Positions 45,783-56,757 are shown, numbered from the stretch's first letter. The stretch is DNA of 64,000 nucleotides from Microbacterium keratanolyticum (GCF_016907255.1 NZ_JAFBBQ010000001.1:2852001-2916000), one strand, 5' to 3'. Notes: generated from the sequence alone by a model not told the origin. A program made the numbers and translations.

Positions 45783-46817
45783 ATGGTCAGCGAACGAGGT
45801 CTGCAGGTTCTTCGTGCGATCGTGCAGGACTACGTGGCATCCCATGAGCCGGTCGGCAGCAAGTCCATCGTCGAGCGACACTCCTTCGGCGTCTCGGCGG
45901 CCACCATCCGCAACGACATGGCGCTGCTCGAAGACGAAGAGCTGATCACGGCCCCCCACACGTCATCGGGCCGAGTGCCCACTGACAAGGGCTATCGGGT
46001 CTTCGTCGATCACCTCGCGCAGGTACGGCCGCTCTCGACGGCGCAGCGCTCCGCGATCTCAAGTTTTCTCACGGAACCCACCGACCTCGACGATCTGATG
46101 ATCCGCACGGTGCGCGTGCTCACCCAGCTCACCGGGCAGGTCGCGCTTGCGCAGTACCCGTCGTTCGCGCGTGCGCACGTGACGCATGTCGAGCTCGTGT
46201 CGCTGGCGCCCAATCGCCTGCTGGTGATTCTCGTGACAGATGCGGGCGGGGTCTCGCAGCGCATCGTGCCGTTGCCCGTCGAGCTCGACGAGACCGATCT
46301 CGCCGCGCTGCGGATCCGTCTGACGGGGACGTTGACCGGCAGCTCGGTGCGCGATGGCTCCGAGTGTCTCACGGCGCTGCAGAACGAAGTCGGTCCGGCG
46401 CGCACGACCGCGGCGATGTCGGCGTTGGCGAAGGCGATCGGCGAAGAACTCGCGGAGTTCCGTCAGGAGCGCCTCGTGATGGCCGGGGCAGCGACGCTGG
46501 CCCGACGGGAGCAGGACTTCCGCGGCAGCATCCATCCGCTGCTGGAGGCGATCGAAGAGCAGGTGACCCTCCTGCGTCTGATGCGTGAGATGGTCGCCGA
46601 CGAGCACGGCCTCGCGGCGAGCATCGGCGCAGAGAACGAGGCCTTCGGCCTGCCCGAGGCTTCGATCGTCGCGAGCGACTATCAGACACACGGGGGAACG
46701 GCACGCGTCGGGGTCATGGGTCCGACGCGCATGGACTATCCGAGCAACTTCGCCGCAGCGCGGGCCGTCGCCCGCTACCTGTCGCGGATGCTCGAAGACG
46801 ATGAGACGGGCCGCTGA
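45783..46817 (+). CDS. hrcA: heat-shock repressor HrcA
   Basis: Winged-helix repressor binding CIRCE; GroEL keeps it active and heat relieves repression. The 344 residues include the N-terminal helix-turn-helix (about 10-75, VGSKSIVERHSFGVSAATIRNDM) and the C-terminal dimer domain. The ATG at 45783 follows GAGGAGGGG closely. An ATG at 45762 in the same frame is less well placed. It forms an operon with dnaJ and rsmE. Confidence 0.95.
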   Translation: MVSERGLQVLRAIVQDYVASHEPVGSKSIVERHSFGVSAATIRNDMALLEDEELITAPHTSSGRVPTDKGYRVFVDHLAQVRPLSTAQRSAISSFLTEPTDLDDLMIRTVRVLTQLTGQVALAQYPSFARAHVTHVELVSLAPNRLLVILVTDAGGVSQRIVPLPVELDETDLAALRIRLTGTLTGSSVRDGSECLTALQNEVGPARTTAAMSALAKAIGEELAEFRQERLVMAGAATLARREQDFRGSIHPLLEAIEEQVTLLRLMREMVADEHGLAASIGAENEAFGLPEASIVASDYQTHGGTARVGVMGPTRMDYPSNFAAARAVARYLSRMLEDDETGR

Positions 46818-46864
46818 GCGGCACGTGAGACGGCCCCGCATGCCGGGGCGTTGGAAAGGGAGAA

Positions 46865-47974
46865 GTGGCTGATCACTACGAGATCCTCGGAGTCTCTCGC
46901 GAGGCGACCGAGGAAGAGATCAAGAAGGCGTATCGCAAGCTGGCGCGCCAGCTGCACCCGGATGTGAATCCCGGTGAGGATGCGGCTGAGCGCTTCAAGC
47001 TCGTGACGCACGCCTACGACGTGCTCAGCAACGCCGAGTCGCGTCGCCGCTACGACATGGGCGGCGATTCCGCCGGCGGCAACTTCGGCAATTTCGGTGG
47101 CTTCGGCGACATCTTCGAGACCTTCTTCGGGGCGGGCGGTGGCGGTCGTACGGCCCGACCGCGGTCTCGTCGTGAACGTGGCCAGGACGCCCTTGTTCGC
47201 ATCAGCCTGGAGCTCGGCGATGTCGTGTTCGGCGTGCACAAGGACATCGAGGTCGACACCGCTGTGCTGTGTGAGACGTGTCAGGGCTCCTGCTGCCAGG
47301 AGGGCACGTCGCCGGTCACCTGCGACATCTGCAAGGGAAGCGGTCACGTGCAGCAGCAGGTGCGGAGTCTTCTCGGGAACGTCATCACGACGCAGCCCTG
47401 CGGTTCGTGCGAGGGCTACGGAACGACGATTCCCTACCCCTGTGCGACGTGCAGCGGGCAGGGCCGTGTGCGCTCGCGCCGCACGGTCGCACTTGACATC
47501 CCGGCGGGTGTCGAAGACGGTCTGCGTCTGCAGCTTCCTGGCTCCGGTGAGGTGGGCCGGGGCGGTGGGCCCAGCGGCGACCTGTACATCGAGGTCAGCG
47601 TCGCTCCGCACCCGACCTTCAGCCGCGAGGGCGACGATCTGCTCGCGACGCTCGAGGTGGCGATGAGCGATGCGATCCTCGGCACCACGACCACGATCGA
47701 GGGCCTGGACGGATCGGTCGATCTGGAGATCCGTGCGGGTCTGCAGTCCGGCGACGTCCTCACGATCAAGAACCGCGGAGTCACGCCCCTGCGCGGCACC
47801 CAGCGCGGCGATCTGCGGGTCGGTGTGCAGGTGGTGACGCCCACGCGTCTGGACTCGAAGCAGCGCAAGCTGATCGAAGACTTCGCCCGCACCTCGAAGG
47901 CACCGGCGCCCAAGCTCGCCGAGTTCCACCAGGGGCTGTTCTCGAAGCTGCGCGACCGCTTCCGGAACTCCTGA
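46865..47974 (+). CDS. dnaJ: molecular chaperone DnaJ (second, HrcA-controlled copy)
   Basis: DnaK co-chaperone. The 369 residues are a J domain with HPD at 31-33, a Gly/Phe linker (about 75-100), a zinc region with CETC, CDIC, CGSC and CATC repeats (about 138-205), and the C-terminal substrate domains. The first zinc motif ends GSCC instead of the usual GxG. The GTG start follows AAGGGAGAA. Position after hrcA marks it as the DnaJ2 type of actinobacteria. Confidence 0.95.
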   Translation: MADHYEILGVSREATEEEIKKAYRKLARQLHPDVNPGEDAAERFKLVTHAYDVLSNAESRRRYDMGGDSAGGNFGNFGGFGDIFETFFGAGGGGRTARPRSRRERGQDALVRISLELGDVVFGVHKDIEVDTAVLCETCQGSCCQEGTSPVTCDICKGSGHVQQQVRSLLGNVITTQPCGSCEGYGTTIPYPCATCSGQGRVRSRRTVALDIPAGVEDGLRLQLPGSGEVGRGGGPSGDLYIEVSVAPHPTFSREGDDLLATLEVAMSDAILGTTTTIEGLDGSVDLEIRAGLQSGDVLTIKNRGVTPLRGTQRGDLRVGVQVVTPTRLDSKQRKLIEDFARTSKAPAPKLAEFHQGLFSKLRDRFRNS

Positions 47975-47977
47975 GCC

Positions 47978-48706
47978 ATGGCTCTGCACTTCGTCACTGC
48001 GGATGCCTCCGCTGCGGCCGTCGGCGACACCGTGACCCTCACCGGGGCAGAGGCGAAGCATGCCGCTGTCGTGCGCCGTGTGCGCGTCGGCGAGCAGATC
48101 ACGCTCGGCGACGGCTCGGGCGTATGGCTGAGCGGCGCTGCATCCCTCGTCGAAGCCACGCGTGTCGACGTGCAGATCACATCGCGGACCGAGGTCGAAC
48201 GGCCGAGCCCGCAGCTGGTGCTCGTCCAGGCGCTGGCGAAGGGCGACCGCGACGAGTTGGCCGTGCAGGCCTCATGCGAGCTCGGTGTCGACGAGATCGT
48301 GCCCTGGCAGGCGGCCCGCAGCGTGTCGCGCTGGGAGGGGGCGAAGGCAGCCAAGGGGCGGGAACGCTGGGGGACGATCGTCCGTGAGGCAGCGAAGCAG
48401 GCCCATCGCGCATGGATTCCGACGGTCTCCGAGGTGCAGAGCACCGCGCAGCTCGCACAGCGGGCCAGCACGCAGCGGATGCTTCTTCTGGAGCCGTCCG
48501 CGACGATCAGACTCACCGAGCTCGAACTCGACGGCCGCGACATCGTGCTGGTGGTCGGGCCCGAAGGCGGCATCAGCGGGGACGAGCTTGAACGCCTCGA
48601 AGCGGCCGGCGCCGAGAGAGTCGTCCTCGGTGATGCTGTGCTGCGCACCTCCACGGCGGGGCCCGCCGCGATCGCGGTTCTCTCGGCTGCTCTCGGCCGC
48701 TGGTGA
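47978..48706 (+). CDS. rsmE: 16S rRNA m3U1498 methyltransferase
   Basis: SPOUT-fold methyltransferase that methylates U1498 in 16S rRNA. The 242 residues have an N-terminal PUA-like domain and the knotted SAM site near the end, with LVVGPEGGISGDELE at about 190-204 and LGDAVLRTSTAGPAA at about 216-230. It starts three bases after the dnaJ stop, in the usual hrcA-dnaJ-rsmE order. Confidence 0.95.
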   Translation: MALHFVTADASAAAVGDTVTLTGAEAKHAAVVRRVRVGEQITLGDGSGVWLSGAASLVEATRVDVQITSRTEVERPSPQLVLVQALAKGDRDELAVQASCELGVDEIVPWQAARSVSRWEGAKAAKGRERWGTIVREAAKQAHRAWIPTVSEVQSTAQLAQRASTQRMLLLEPSATIRLTELELDGRDIVLVVGPEGGISGDELERLEAAGAERVVLGDAVLRTSTAGPAAIAVLSAALGRW

Positions 48707-48757
48707 TCCTGCCGTTCCGCTGGGCGCGTACCACCCGCGCAGGCCACATCGCGCCGA

Positions 48758-48763
48758 TAGACT
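48758..48763 (+). promoter_or_regulatory. -10 element of the HIT-phoH-ybeY-era operon
   Basis: TAGACT ends seven bases before the ATG at 48771. It would drive five coupled genes from a leaderless start. Confidence 0.55.
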
Positions 48764-48770
48764 GGGCGCT

Positions 48771-49118
48771 ATGACGGAACCTTCGATCTTCACGCGCATC
48801 CTGAACGGGGACATCCCCGGCGAGATCCTCGCGGAGACCGACCGCGTCTTCGCGATTCGCGACATCAACCCGCAGGCTCCCGTGCATCTGCTCGTCATCC
48901 CCAAGACCGAGCAGTATCGCAATGTGGTCGAGCTTGCCGCGGGCGACCCCGAGCTCCTCGGTGAGATCGTGTCGCTCTCGAACGATCTGGCGGCCACGCA
49001 TGCCGACGGTGAGTTCCGGCTCGTCTTCAACACCGGAGCCCATGCCGGGCAGACGGTGTTCCACGTACACGCGCATGTGCTTGCCGGTGGTCTGAGTGAG
49101 GCGAGCGTCGGTGCCTGA
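48771..49118 (+). CDS. HIT family nucleotide-binding protein (HinT-like)
   Basis: A 115-residue histidine-triad hydrolase, typically of purine nucleoside phosphoramidates. The catalytic HVHAHV triad is near residue 98, preceded by FNTGAHAGQTVFH. The length and the start FTRILNGDIPGEIL are typical of HinT. The ATG is set by the TAGACT -10. The stop overlaps the phoH GTG region by eight bases. Confidence 0.92.
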   Translation: MTEPSIFTRILNGDIPGEILAETDRVFAIRDINPQAPVHLLVIPKTEQYRNVVELAAGDPELLGEIVSLSNDLAATHADGEFRLVFNTGAHAGQTVFHVHAHVLAGGLSEASVGA

Positions 49119-50193
49119 CCCGAAAGACGACCACGTCGTCGATCGGCTCTCCGCAGACGGCATCGCGATGGTGCGCCTCCTGGGGGCGCAAGACCGTCTG
49201 CTGAAGATGCTCGAGGCTCAGCATCCATCCGTCGATGTCCTGGTGCGCGGAAACGAGTTGACCCTCAGCGGTCCGGCAGCGGATGTCGCGGCCGCACGCA
49301 CGCTGCTCGATGAGCTCATCGAGATGACGCGCTCGGGACACGACCTCGCGCCCGGTGATGTTGAGAACTCAGCGCGCATCCTGCAGCGCGACGCGGGGCC
49401 CCGGCCCAGCGAGGTGCTGAGCGAGCCGATCCTGACCTCGCGAGGCAAGGTCATCCGTGCGAAGACACTCGGCCAGAAAGAGTACGTCGATGCCATCGAC
49501 GAGAACACGATCGTCTTCGGCATCGGTCCGGCCGGTACGGGCAAGACCTACCTCGCGATGGCGAAGGCCGTGCAGGCGCTGCAGCGCAAAGAGGTCGAGC
49601 GCATCATTCTGACGCGTCCGGCGGTCGAGGCGGGGGAGCGGCTCGGATTCCTTCCCGGCTCTCTCACCGACAAGATCGACCCCTACCTCCGGCCGCTCTA
49701 CGACGCGCTCAACGAGATGATGGACCCGGAGATCGTGCCGCGGCTCATGGCCACCGGAACCATCGAGGTCGCCCCGCTCGCGTATATGCGTGGCCGCACG
49801 CTCAACGACTCCTTCGTCGTGCTCGACGAAGCCCAGAACACCACCCCCGAGCAGATGAAGATGTTCCTCACACGTCTCGGCTTCGGGTCGAAGATGGTCG
49901 TGACCGGCGACATCACGCAGATCGACCTGCCGCAGGGCGCATCGGGTCTGCGTCTCGTGACACGCGTGCTCAAAGACATCGACGACATCCACTTCTCTCG
50001 CCTGACGAGCGACGACGTCGTCCGCCACTCCCTGGTCGGACGCATCGTCGACGCCTACAGCGAGTACGACGAACAGCGCATGGCTGCGCGTCACGAGCGG
50101 GAGCAGGCGGCCGAGTTCGCCAACCGCGCAGAACGACGCGCAGGGATGCGTCCTGGAACACACGACCGCGCGCCGAAACGAGGACGCTCATGA
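49111..50193 (+). CDS. PhoH-like ATPase
   Basis: A 360-residue PhoH/YbeZ-type cytosolic ATPase, linked in other bacteria to the YbeY RNase and rRNA maturation. An N-terminal KH-like segment is followed by the P-loop GPAGTGKT at 139-146 and the Walker B LDEAQNTTPEQMK at about 238-250. The GTG at 49111 overlaps the HIT gene; a codon five positions earlier is possible. The tail is Arg-rich. It overlaps ybeY as ATGA. Confidence 0.93.
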   Translation: MPDPKDDHVVDRLSADGIAMVRLLGAQDRLLKMLEAQHPSVDVLVRGNELTLSGPAADVAAARTLLDELIEMTRSGHDLAPGDVENSARILQRDAGPRPSEVLSEPILTSRGKVIRAKTLGQKEYVDAIDENTIVFGIGPAGTGKTYLAMAKAVQALQRKEVERIILTRPAVEAGERLGFLPGSLTDKIDPYLRPLYDALNEMMDPEIVPRLMATGTIEVAPLAYMRGRTLNDSFVVLDEAQNTTPEQMKMFLTRLGFGSKMVVTGDITQIDLPQGASGLRLVTRVLKDIDDIHFSRLTSDDVVRHSLVGRIVDAYSEYDEQRMAARHEREQAAEFANRAERRAGMRPGTHDRAPKRGRS

Positions 50194-50654
50194 TCGAGAT
50201 CAACAACGAATCGGCCATCGCCATCGATGAGACGGTGCTGCTGCGCCTGACCGATCACAACCTGGCCCAGCTCAACGTCAGTCCCGACGCCGATGTGGCG
50301 ATCGTTCTCGTCGACGAGGGAGCGATGGAAGCGCTGCACGTGCAGTGGATGGACGAGCCCGGACCCACGGACGTTCTGAGCTTTCCCATGGACGAGCTGC
50401 GTCCCGGCACGATCGACCGCCCCACGCCACCTGGGCTGCTCGGTGACATCGTGCTGTGCCCGCAGGTGGCGGAGGGGCAGGCAGCGACCGCCGGCCACAC
50501 GCTCATGGATGAGCTCATCCTGCTGACCACGCACGGCCTGCTGCACCTCCTCGGCTTCGACCACGCCGAGCCCGACGAAGAGCGGGAGATGTTCGGTCTG
50601 CAGCGGGAGCTCATTCTGAGCTTCGCCGCCGCAGAGCGCGAGCGAGATCGATGA
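50190..50654 (+). CDS. ybeY: rRNA maturation endoribonuclease YbeY
   Basis: Zinc RNase needed for 16S 3'-end maturation and ribosome quality control. The 154 residues contain the metal site H115, H119 and H125 in HGLLHLLGFDH, and the WMDEPGPTDVLSFP segment at about 53-66. It overlaps genes on both sides by four bases within the phoH-ybeY-cnnm-era cluster, whose members all relate to rRNA or ribosome handling apart from the CNNM protein. Confidence 0.95.
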   Translation: MIEINNESAIAIDETVLLRLTDHNLAQLNVSPDADVAIVLVDEGAMEALHVQWMDEPGPTDVLSFPMDELRPGTIDRPTPPGLLGDIVLCPQVAEGQAATAGHTLMDELILLTTHGLLHLLGFDHAEPDEEREMFGLQRELILSFAAAERERDR

Positions 50655-51937
50655 ACATCACTGCCGTCCTGCTGCTCGTCGCAGCGGTTCTTCTGGTTGC
50701 ATTCGCCGGGCTGATGGCCGCGATCGATGCCGCATTCGGTGTCCGATCGCGCAGCGACCTGGAGGCCATGGGCGAGGACGGGCGGAACGCTCCCTCGCTC
50801 GCCCGGATCGCGGAGAACCCGGAGGTGCACACCAACGCGGTGTCGTTCATCCGGGTGCTCGCGGAAACGACGGCAGCTGTGCTCGTCACGGTCGCGTTCA
50901 CCCTGTTCTTCGGGAACATCTGGTGGGCGATGCTCGCCGCCGCTGTGCTCATGACGGGCATCACCTTCGTCCTCGTAGGAGCGAGTCCGCGCTCATTCGG
51001 TCGCCAGCACGCCGATGCGATGCTGCGCGCCTGCGCGCCGCTGGTGCGCGGGATGCGCCTGATCCTGGGGCCACTCGCGCAGGGGCTCGTCGTCGTCGGG
51101 CGCCGTGTCACCCCGGGGGCGGGTCGCAGCACCTTCACCTCGGAGGAGCAGCTCCTCAGCATGGTCGATGAGGCCGCCTCGCATGATCTCATCGAGGACG
51201 ACGACCGCGAACTGATCCACTCCGTCTTCGACTTCACCGACCAGTTCGTGCGCGCTGTCATGGTGCCGCGCACCGACATGGTGACAGTGGACGCGGACGC
51301 CACGACGAGCGAGGCGATGGGGCTGTTCCTCGATCGTGGAGTCTCGCGCATGCCTGTCGTCGACGATGAGGCGGATGACGTCGTCGGCGTGCTCTACCTG
51401 AAAGACCTCGTCCAGTTCGCGTTCCGCGACGAGGTCGGCTGGAAGACCGGCTCCGTGCGCACGATCGCACGCCCGGCCAGCTTCGTCCCCGAGTCGATGC
51501 GCGCAGAGACCCTGCTGCAGCAGATGAAGCGCGAAGCGGTCCACGTGTGTCTGGTCGTCGACGAGCACGGCGGGATCTCCGGCCTCGTCACCCTCGAAGA
51601 CCTCATCGAGGAGCTCGTCGGCGAGATCGCAGACGAGTACGACCTGCCGTCGTCAGAGGTCGTCGCGCTGGACGACGGACGCTACCGCGTGAGTGCTCGC
51701 CTGAGCCTGGAAGATGTCGGTGACCTCTTCGGCATCGATCTCGAAGACGATGACGTCGACTCCATCGGCGGTCTGCTCGGCAAGGCGATCGGGCGCATCC
51801 CGCTGCCCGGCTCCACCGCGGTCGTCCGCGGTCTGGAACTCACCGGTGGCACCTCCCGCGGACGCGGACGCGGCCTTGCGACCGTCTTCGTCGCTCGCGC
51901 CGAAGACGAGAAGGAACAGGACACAGACCATGACTGA
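50651..51937 (+). CDS. CNNM/CBS domain membrane protein (hemolysin-C family)
   Basis: A 428-residue protein with a CNNM (DUF21) membrane region of about four helices (1-140), a CBS-domain pair (about 205-330, start MVPRTDMVTVDADATTSEAM) and a CorC/HlyC C-terminal domain (about 345-420). Relatives transport or regulate Mg2+ and Co2+; the hemolysin name is historical. Overlaps ybeY and era starts, a conserved position in actinobacteria. Confidence 0.93.
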   Translation: MNITAVLLLVAAVLLVAFAGLMAAIDAAFGVRSRSDLEAMGEDGRNAPSLARIAENPEVHTNAVSFIRVLAETTAAVLVTVAFTLFFGNIWWAMLAAAVLMTGITFVLVGASPRSFGRQHADAMLRACAPLVRGMRLILGPLAQGLVVVGRRVTPGAGRSTFTSEEQLLSMVDEAASHDLIEDDDRELIHSVFDFTDQFVRAVMVPRTDMVTVDADATTSEAMGLFLDRGVSRMPVVDDEADDVVGVLYLKDLVQFAFRDEVGWKTGSVRTIARPASFVPESMRAETLLQQMKREAVHVCLVVDEHGGISGLVTLEDLIEELVGEIADEYDLPSSEVVALDDGRYRVSARLSLEDVGDLFGIDLEDDDVDSIGGLLGKAIGRIPLPGSTAVVRGLELTGGTSRGRGRGLATVFVARAEDEKEQDTDHD

Positions 51938-52835
51938 GCTCGACTCGGAGAACCGCAGCGGCTTCGTGACCTTCGTGGGTCGACCGAACGTCGGAAAGTC
52001 GACGCTCACGAACGCGCTCGTCGGCGAGAAGATCGCCATCACGAGCGCCAAGCCTCAGACGACGAGGCGTGCCATCCGAGGCATCCTCAACCGCCCCGGC
52101 GGACAGCTGGTAATCGTCGACACCCCCGGCATCCACAAGCCCCGCACGCTCCTCGGTGAGCGCTTGAACGACCTGGTCGAGCAGGTGCTCGGCGATGTCG
52201 ATGTGATCGGCTTCTGCGTCCCTGCGAACGAGAAGATCGGTCCCGGTGACCGACGGATCGCGGCGTCCCTCGACGGCTACCCGCGTGCGAAGAAGATCGC
52301 GATCGTGACGAAGGTCGATGTGGCCGGACGCGATGAGATCACCGAGCGCCTCATGGAGGTCGACGCGCTGCGCGAAGACTGGGCCGCGGTCATCCCGCTT
52401 TCGGCACTGACACGAGTGCAGCTCGACGTGCTTTCGGATGAGATCCTGCAGCTCATGCCGACCGGACCCGCGCTGTATGACGACGATGTCGTCACGGACG
52501 AGTCGACGGAAGACCGGATCGCCGAGATGATCCGCGAAGCGGCGCTCGAGGGCGTACGTGATGAGCTGCCGCACTCGATCGCCGTGGTCGTCGACGACAT
52601 CGAGCCGCGGGAAGACTCGGATCTCACCGACATCCACGCCTCGATCGTCGTCGAGCGCGACAGCCAGAAGGCGATCATCATCGGCCACAAGGGCTCGCGT
52701 CTGCGCGACGTCGGCGCTCGAGCACGGGCCCAGATCGAGGACCTACTGGACACCCGTGTGTTCCTCAAGCTGCACGTGCGCGTCGCCAAGGAATGGCAGC
52801 GCGACCCCAAGCAGCTGGGGCGTCTCGGATTCTGA
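51930..52835 (+). CDS. era: GTPase Era
   Basis: Binds the 3' end of 16S rRNA and checks 30S assembly. The 301 residues have P-loop GRPNVGKS at 17-24, switch segment KPQTTRRAIRG, DTPGIHKPR at about 64-72, TKVDV, and a C-terminal KH domain ending LHVRVAKEWQRDPKQLGRLGF. The ATG overlaps the CNNM stop by eight bases. Last gene of the cluster. Confidence 0.96.
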   Translation: MTELDSENRSGFVTFVGRPNVGKSTLTNALVGEKIAITSAKPQTTRRAIRGILNRPGGQLVIVDTPGIHKPRTLLGERLNDLVEQVLGDVDVIGFCVPANEKIGPGDRRIAASLDGYPRAKKIAIVTKVDVAGRDEITERLMEVDALREDWAAVIPLSALTRVQLDVLSDEILQLMPTGPALYDDDVVTDESTEDRIAEMIREAALEGVRDELPHSIAVVVDDIEPREDSDLTDIHASIVVERDSQKAIIIGHKGSRLRDVGARARAQIEDLLDTRVFLKLHVRVAKEWQRDPKQLGRLGF

Positions 52836-52862
52836 GCGAGGCGGATCGCCGGCGTACGGTCG

Positions 52863-54059
52863 TCACTCGACCGGGCTGAGCGCGCTGGTGATGCGCACAA
52901 GCCCCGGACCGAACACAGCGTCGGCTGCCCGTTGCAGTGTGCCGTCGTCCCAGATGACACTGATCCTCAGGTAGCCCCACCCCAGGTCGGGCACTGAAAT
53001 CAGCATGTCTTGCGCGCCCAGGAGCCGCTCCTGAATGCTGAGGAGTGTCGCTTCGTCACCGTGTCCGCCGAACTCCGTCTCAGTGAGGTGAGGCGGCGGC
53101 GAGGGAGTGTCGGAGACCTCGAGCTGCGCACCATCGAACGTGCCAGATACGGCGTACGGACCGCCGAAGCGGACACCGCGGACCTCTTCCCACCCATCCA
53201 CGGCTTCCCACTCCCACCCTGAGAGCACGAGTCCGCCGACGCACTGCGGAGGGAGGGACTGCAGCTCACCCGCGAGGCAGAGTTGCGGGCCCCCGTCGCG
53301 CTCGATCACCGTTCCCCACCCCTGCACCTCTCCTGAGGGCAGTGTCGGCTCCGGGGATCCGAGAAGCGAGGCCAAGGTCGGAGCTGGTGGAGTCTCGTCA
53401 CCCGTGCCCTCCAGCAATGGACGGACGATCACGGCCCCTGCGCCATGCTCCTCGTCGAAGGCACGCTGCAGCGCACCGTCATCCCAGATCACGCGCACCA
53501 GTGCGCGGCCGTTCTCCAGCGTGGTCGCGACGTAGCCGTCGCCGAGGAGCTCGTGTGCGTGGGCCTCCACGGCGGATGCCGCGACCAAAGGTCCGGGCTC
53601 CACCGGGACGGGGAAGTCGCGTCCCGCATCCATCTCATACGGGGGAGGCGCGCTCGTCACGGTGAGGGCAGTGCCATCGAACCTGCCACGGATCACGCAG
53701 AAGCGTCCTTCGGAAGCCTGCAGGCCACCCCACGTCACCTCGTTCGTCGTCTCGACTCCCTCGAGTCCCTCCCAGGACCATCCCCGCAGCGGGAGAGCCC
53801 CAGCACAGTCGTTCAGGGGATCAGTGTCCGGCGCGGCATCCAGACAGATCACGGTTGAGTCGTCTCGTTCGATGACCGGACCGCGTGCAACCACCTCATT
53901 CGAGGGAGGCGCCGCGGGCACCCACGTGGCGAGCGGGGCGTCGGCGCCGGTGGCCGCGGACAGTGCCGGTGCCGGCTGGCATGCCGTCACCGTGCTGACG
54001 AGAGCAGCGATCGCCGCCGCAGCGAGCGCACGTCGAGGAAGCCAGGTGAAGGGAGCCAT
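52863..54059 (-). CDS. secreted lipoprotein with two tandem repeats of an unknown domain
   Basis: A 398-residue protein with a lipoprotein signal ending VTAC, so Cys27 would be lipidated and the rest extracytoplasmic. The mature part is two copies of one domain, about 60-215 and 249-392. Shared landmarks are GPVIERD / GTVIERD, C72 and C85 matching C261 and C273, RGWSWEGLEG / SGWEWEAVDG, RFDGTAL / TFDGAQL, and VIWDDGALQRA / VIWDDGTLQRA. Each cysteine pair could form a disulfide. No known family is recognised. Convergent with era, divergent from leuA; its function is unknown. Confidence 0.85.
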   Translation of the reverse strand: MAPFTWLPRRALAAAAIAALVSTVTACQPAPALSAATGADAPLATWVPAAPPSNEVVARGPVIERDDSTVICLDAAPDTDPLNDCAGALPLRGWSWEGLEGVETTNEVTWGGLQASEGRFCVIRGRFDGTALTVTSAPPPYEMDAGRDFPVPVEPGPLVAASAVEAHAHELLGDGYVATTLENGRALVRVIWDDGALQRAFDEEHGAGAVIVRPLLEGTGDETPPAPTLASLLGSPEPTLPSGEVQGWGTVIERDGGPQLCLAGELQSLPPQCVGGLVLSGWEWEAVDGWEEVRGVRFGGPYAVSGTFDGAQLEVSDTPSPPPHLTETEFGGHGDEATLLSIQERLLGAQDMLISVPDLGWGYLRISVIWDDGTLQRAADAVFGPGLVRITSALSPVE

Positions 54060-54127
54060 ATCTGGGAGTGTCCGATTGGAGCGGAACGTTACCGACGCTG
54101 CGTGACAGCGAAGCGGAATCCGGCTGT

Positions 54128-54133
54128 TATCAT
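54128..54133 (+). promoter_or_regulatory. -10 element of the leuA leader transcript
   Basis: TATCAT ends six bases before the ATG of the leucine leader peptide, so the leader peptide is probably translated from the very first base of the mRNA. Confidence 0.65.
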
Positions 54134-54139
54134 GGTCGC

Positions 54140-54187
54140 ATGCGCTTTGGCGGTCTGCTTCTTCTTAGCTGCCGCGACGAGTCCTAA
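54140..54187 (+). CDS. leuA leader peptide (leucine attenuator)
   Basis: A 15-codon frame encodes MRFGGLLLLSCRDES, then TAA. Four consecutive leucine codons (CTG CTT CTT CTT, 54155-54166) include three CTT codons, rare in this high-GC genome. It lies 68 bases before leuA and overlaps the left arm of a strong hairpin, the classic layout of a leucine attenuator. Low Leu-tRNA would stall the ribosome on these codons. Confidence 0.88.
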   Translation: MRFGGLLLLSCRDES

Positions 54188-54235
54188 TACAGGGCCTTCC
54201 TCGTCGCGGCGCTTGTGTTGGCCCCACACATTTTT
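54167..54235 (+). promoter_or_regulatory. leuA attenuator: hairpin switch and terminator
   Basis: GCCGCGACGAG (54171-54181) and CTCGTCGCGGC (54200-54210) form a perfect 11-bp stem, extended by AGC/GCT with one bulge. Downstream, TGTGT-G / C-ACACA (54214-54230) is followed directly by TTTTT (54231-54235), a terminator. GGGCC (54192-54196) can pair with GGCCC (54220-54224), opening the terminator. A ribosome at the stop codon would cover GGGCC and favour termination; one stalled on Leu would not. This switching model is inference. Confidence 0.7.
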
Positions 54236-54237
54236 GA

Positions 54238-56010
<1,773 letters not shown>

Positions 56011-56020
56011 GACAACGAGA

Positions 56021-56052
56021 AGAGGGCGGATGCCGCGCAGCATCCGCCCTCT
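56021..56052. terminator. bidirectional terminator between leuA and the UPF0126 gene
   Basis: A perfect 13-bp stem (56021-56033 with 56040-56052, AGAGGGCGGATGC and its complement) with a 6-base loop and TTTCG on the plus side. It sits 12 bases from the convergent UPF0126 stop. Confidence 0.85.
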
Positions 56053-56064
56053 TTCGCGTCGACG

Positions 56065-56751
56065 TCACGGCTTGATGATCGGTATCATCCCCGTCTCCGC
56101 GGCGACCTTGCGGCGGTATAGACGGCGCTGCTCCGGCAGTGAGAGATCGAAGATCACGGCCAGGACGCGAATGACGGCGGTCACGACGATGCCGACGATG
56201 CCGGCGATGACGAGATCAAGGCCCAGCGCGTAAGCGCTGACGATCACGATGCTTCCCGCGGCTGCCGCGACGGCGTAGAGCGAGCCGACGTGCATGATCG
56301 CCACGGGAAGACCCATGATCACATCGCGCAGGATGCTGCCGCCGACGGCAGCGCAGACGCCGATGAACACGGCGGGCACCGGAGGGACACCCAGCCCGAT
56401 GGCCTTGCTGGTGCCGAATGCGCCGAACATGCCGATCACGATGGCGTCCAGACCGACGATCACTCCGTTGGCGCGGTTGAGCAGTCCTGCCAGGAGCATG
56501 CCGATGATGGCGGCGCCGGTCGCCGTGAGCAGGTACCAGTTGCTCTGCAGCGTCGCGGGGGGAAGCCCCAGCATGAGGTCGCGGATGAGACCACCGCCCA
56601 TGCCGATCAGGATGCCTATGATCGCGACCCCCAACAGGTCGAGTCGCCGTTGCCCCTGGAAACCGGAGGCGAACATCGCACCCTGTACGCCACCGAGGCC
56701 GACGCCCAGGAGGTCTGCCCAGAGCGGAATCGTGAAGAGCGGTTCAGTCAC
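56065..56751 (-). CDS. UPF0126/TRIC family membrane protein
   Basis: A 228-residue integral membrane protein of the bacterial trimeric intracellular cation channel family. Two UPF0126 repeats are visible, each with a Gly-rich GGG..RD motif: [17 protein letters not shown] at about 45-61 and [16 protein letters not shown] at about 133-148. Prokaryotic TRIC channels conduct K+. The GTG at 56751 is chosen because GACAAT lies six bases upstream. The longer frame would cross the recO start. Confidence 0.87.
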   Translation of the reverse strand: MTEPLFTIPLWADLLGVGLGGVQGAMFASGFQGQRRLDLLGVAIIGILIGMGGGLIRDLMLGLPPATLQSNWYLLTATGAAIIGMLLAGLLNRANGVIVGLDAIVIGMFGAFGTSKAIGLGVPPVPAVFIGVCAAVGGSILRDVIMGLPVAIMHVGSLYAVAAAAGSIVIVSAYALGLDLVIAGIVGIVVTAVIRVLAVIFDLSLPEQRRLYRRKVAAETGMIPIIKP

Positions 56752-56757
56752 CCCTCT

